The notes under the pieces are model-generated. The model made no database searches. It was not told the DNA's origin and saw nothing but the letters and a program-made list of their open reading frames with translations. 64,000 bases of DNA from MSPOR6 sp964652195 (GTDB lineage: Bacteria > Poribacteria > WGA-4E > WGA-3G), in the NCBI GenBank assembly GCA_964652195.1, contig CAZZBB010000070.1, forward strand, positions 62,001 to 126,000. Reading direction: 5' to 3'. The first letter of the stretch is position 1. Every line of letters begins with the position of its first letter. The position numbers and the translations under genes were made by a program. Shown here one piece after another: positions 62,110-64,000 of the stretch.

Positions 62110-63369
62110 ATGGAGACACAACCAAATCTATCGAATGTAAATACCGCTTCTTCACCATCACAATTGAAGATAACTGATATGCGAATAGTACGTACCCAAG
62201 TAGGGGGACCAATCCTAAAGTTAGACACGAATCAAGGAATCCATGGTCTTGGGGAAGTGCGGGATGGTGCAAGTCCAACTTATGCTTTAATGCTGAAAAG
62301 TCGAATTATTGGAGAAAACCCATGTAATGTTGATAAGATTTTCAGGCAAATAAAGCAGTTTGGACACCATGCACGCCAAGGGGGTGGTGTATGCGGAATT
62401 GAGATGGCATTGATGGACCTGACAGGTAAAGCTTACGGAGTACCGTGTTATCAACTTGCTGGTGGAAAATTCAGAAATAAGATACGGTGTTATAGTGACA
62501 CGCCATCTCTAAAAGACGCAGAAGCAATGGGGAACATTCTTCAGGAACGTATTGATAGAGGCTTCACTTTTCTGAAGATGGATATAGGTGTTGGATTACT
62601 TCGTGGATTAGATGGTACACTTTCTGCCCCAGATGGTAATTTAGATACAAATTCACTGATGCATCCATTCACAGGTATTCGTCTAACAGAGAAAGGGATA
62701 AGTATCCTGTGTGAGTATGTTGAAACGGTTCGAAGTATAATAGGTTATGAAATTCCATTGGCAGTAGATCATTTTGGACATATTGGAATTGAAGATTGTA
62801 TTAGGCTTGCCAGAGCATTGGAGAAATACAATTTAGCATGGTTGGAGGATATGGTACCGTGGCAATTTACAGATCAATACGTGAGACTATCTAATTCTTG
62901 TGCAACCCCTATCTGTACAGGTGAGGATATCTACTGTAAAGAGGATTTTATACCATTATTTGAAAGTCGGGGAATTGCAGTATGCCATCCTGATATTGCA
63001 ACCTCAGGTGGGATTTTAGAAACAAAGAAGATAGGCGATCTTGCAGAAGAGTATGGAATCGCCATGGCACTTCACATGGCAGGTACACCGGTATGTGCCA
63101 TGGCAAGTGTCCATTGTGCAGCAGCGACTTCGAATTTTTTGGTATTAGAGAATCATTCCGTCGATAATCCGTGGTGGGATGAGATGGTAACAGGATTGCC
63201 AAATCCAATTATACAGGATGGATATATCACAGTTCCAGATACACCGGGGTTGGGTATTGAGTTGAATGAAGAGGTTATCAAAGAACATCTACATGCAGAT
63301 GAACTTGGATATTTTGTTTCTACTCCCCAATGGGATAACGAACGTTCACATGATAGATTGTGGAGTTAG
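62110..63369 (+). CDS. Mandelate racemase/muconate lactonizing enzyme family dehydratase
   Basis: The enolase-superfamily protein of 419 residues has the K-x-D base in TFLKMDIGVG near 156, metal ligands in LAVDHFGHIG, AWLEDMVPW and CTGEDIYCK near 271, and the opposite base His in ALHMAGTPVCA near 321, the layout of acid-sugar dehydratases. An insertion of about 40 residues (FLKMDIGVGLLRGLDGTLSA and on) after the KxD strand is unusual. It is the last gene of the cassette and convergent, 2 bases apart, with the next. The substrate is probably an aldonate or similar acid. Confidence 0.9.
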   Translation: METQPNLSNVNTASSPSQLKITDMRIVRTQVGGPILKLDTNQGIHGLGEVRDGASPTYALMLKSRIIGENPCNVDKIFRQIKQFGHHARQGGGVCGIEMALMDLTGKAYGVPCYQLAGGKFRNKIRCYSDTPSLKDAEAMGNILQERIDRGFTFLKMDIGVGLLRGLDGTLSAPDGNLDTNSLMHPFTGIRLTEKGISILCEYVETVRSIIGYEIPLAVDHFGHIGIEDCIRLARALEKYNLAWLEDMVPWQFTDQYVRLSNSCATPICTGEDIYCKEDFIPLFESRGIAVCHPDIATSGGILETKKIGDLAEEYGIAMALHMAGTPVCAMASVHCAAATSNFLVLENHSVDNPWWDEMVTGLPNPIIQDGYITVPDTPGLGIELNEEVIKEHLHADELGYFVSTPQWDNERSHDRLWS

Positions 63370-63371
63370 GG

Positions 63372-63842
63372 TTAAGGATTAGGCAATAATACCGAAAGTT
63401 TTGTTCCACACTTTGCAGTCTTGATATCAGATGTAATACCCAAAGATGCGATTCTGGATTGAGGCTTTTTCAATTGTCTTACCTCAAATCTTGAAATACC
63501 ATTATGGAATAGTATAGGAATACAGATTGCTTCTACGTTATTTGGGATATAATCAGTAGCAAAAGCAAGACCACCTTTTGATTGTTTAACTGCCTTATGT
63601 GCTTCTGCGTTACCTCCCTTGAGTTCCATTGGTACTACAACAAACTTACTTGACAGGTCAAAGTAGAAGAGTATACATTCGCAATATTTCTCATCCTCCT
63701 GCCCATCTGGAAATACAGAATCAAGATTAACAATTACTCTATCATCCTCTGAAACATTAGTGAGGTTAACACTACATCGACCTCTAAATAAGTGCTCTTC
63801 GCCGATTTGAGTTCGGATACTCTCAAGTATCTCACTCGCCAC
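63372..63842 (-). CDS. Hypothetical protein, 156 aa
   Basis: I do not recognise the family. It has an alternating hydrophobic beta-rich pattern: ECILFYFDLSSKFVVVPMEL then KGGNAEAHKAVKQSKGGLAF and PNNVEAICIPILFHNGISRF. The E-x-K in VPMELKGGNAEA after strand residues and an upstream Asp recall PD-(D/E)XK-type nuclease cores, but this is only suggestive. The start is GTG at 63842, overlapping the end of the upstream gene by 11 bases, so the two are coupled. Confidence 0.65.
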   Translation of the reverse strand: MASEILESIRTQIGEEHLFRGRCSVNLTNVSEDDRVIVNLDSVFPDGQEDEKYCECILFYFDLSSKFVVVPMELKGGNAEAHKAVKQSKGGLAFATDYIPNNVEAICIPILFHNGISRFEVRQLKKPQSRIASLGITSDIKTAKCGTKLSVLLPNP

Positions 63843-64000
63843 TCGTATTATCTCCTGTTTTTTCCATGCGTAATGTCCTTAGATCTACAGACTGATTGTA
63901 TAATCCTTCAGCAACTTCCCCAAAATCAATCGGTTCAAACCCGTTAATTTGATCAAATTTTATCTCCTCCACTGGTTTGTCGGTATGAAACCACCATGTA
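63832..64000 (-). CDS. C-terminal fragment of an unknown gene at the right edge
   Basis: An open minus-strand frame enters from beyond the window and ends in TGA at 63834-63832. The visible 55 residues include FDQINGFEPIDFGEVAEGLY and end RMEKTGDNTSGE. No family is recognisable from this part. Overlap with the start of the 156-residue gene implies an operon. Confidence 0.6.
   Translation of the reverse strand, partial: TWWFHTDKPVEEIKFDQINGFEPIDFGEVAEGLYNQSVDLRTLRMEKTGDNTSGE

Noticed and set aside
1..64000. CRISPR array, tRNA or rRNA genes
   Set aside because: No regularly spaced direct repeats, no cloverleaf with a GTTCNANNC-type arm and no rRNA-like sequence were found on reading the intergenic regions.

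Overview
The window is an A+T-rich bacterial chromosome segment (no rRNA, tRNA or CRISPR seen). Its gene content suggests a Gram-negative (LolA carrier, lipoproteins, NtrB/NtrC-like signalling) of an uncultivated phylum. The combination of phytanoyl-CoA-dioxygenase-like (PhyH) proteins, Gfo/Idh/MocA oxidoreductases, Uma2 family proteins, LamG/TPR/LRR/WD40 repeat proteins, a microcompartment vertex protein and a Pup-proteasome locus fits Candidatus Poribacteria or a close relative. That placement is inferred from gene content only. Several promoters match the housekeeping sigma70 consensus with 17-bp spacers.

Layout. 1-2.5 kb: end of a flavin disulfide oxidoreductase, a toxin-antitoxin pair whose RelE-like toxin carries a one-base deletion, a long inverted repeat and a decayed Hfq-like gene. 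2.5-10.4 kb, minus strand: rtcB, then an SNF2/HepA-type helicase, then a sacsin/Hsp90-type ATPase split by a frame change exactly at an A AAA AAG heptamer; this looks like an RNA-repair or defence module. 10.6-17.9 kb: oxidoreductase, cupin, three tandem Uma2 paralogues, ppdK and a fourth Uma2 gene.

17.9-24.7 kb is a complete bacterial proteasome locus in the order arc/mpa, dop, pup, prcB, prcA, pafA, with a well-formed promoter containing a dyad and hairpins at the arc/dop and dop/pup boundaries. It is followed by lolA, pgsA, thpR and recA (24.8-27.9 kb), transcribed from a near-consensus promoter; RecA has an unusual P-loop.

28.3-44 kb is mostly plus strand: a PhyH protein, two very small membrane proteins, an unknown protein, two LamG-TPR paralogues flanking an LRR-WD40 lipoprotein, an ABC ATPase, a ceramidase-like hydrolase and an HpcH-type aldolase, then L-fuconate dehydratase on the minus strand. 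44-50.4 kb: cobalamin adenosyltransferase and ComEA-like protein; opposite them an operon of microcompartment vertex protein, sensor kinase, response regulator lacking the GAFTGA loop, and 5-formyl-THF cyclo-ligase; then thiO. 50.5-53.6 kb: small membrane protein, oxidoreductase, multi-zinc-ribbon protein and a LamG protein.

53.8-57.2 kb is a mobile island: an overlapping methyltransferase/MutH-type endonuclease pair followed by transposase debris. 57.2-63.4 kb is a co-directional catabolic cassette (cytochrome c, oxidoreductase, PhyH, sugar isomerase, RraA-like, M14-like deacylase, enolase-superfamily dehydratase). The right edge holds two overlapping minus-strand genes of unknown function, the second cut by the window end.
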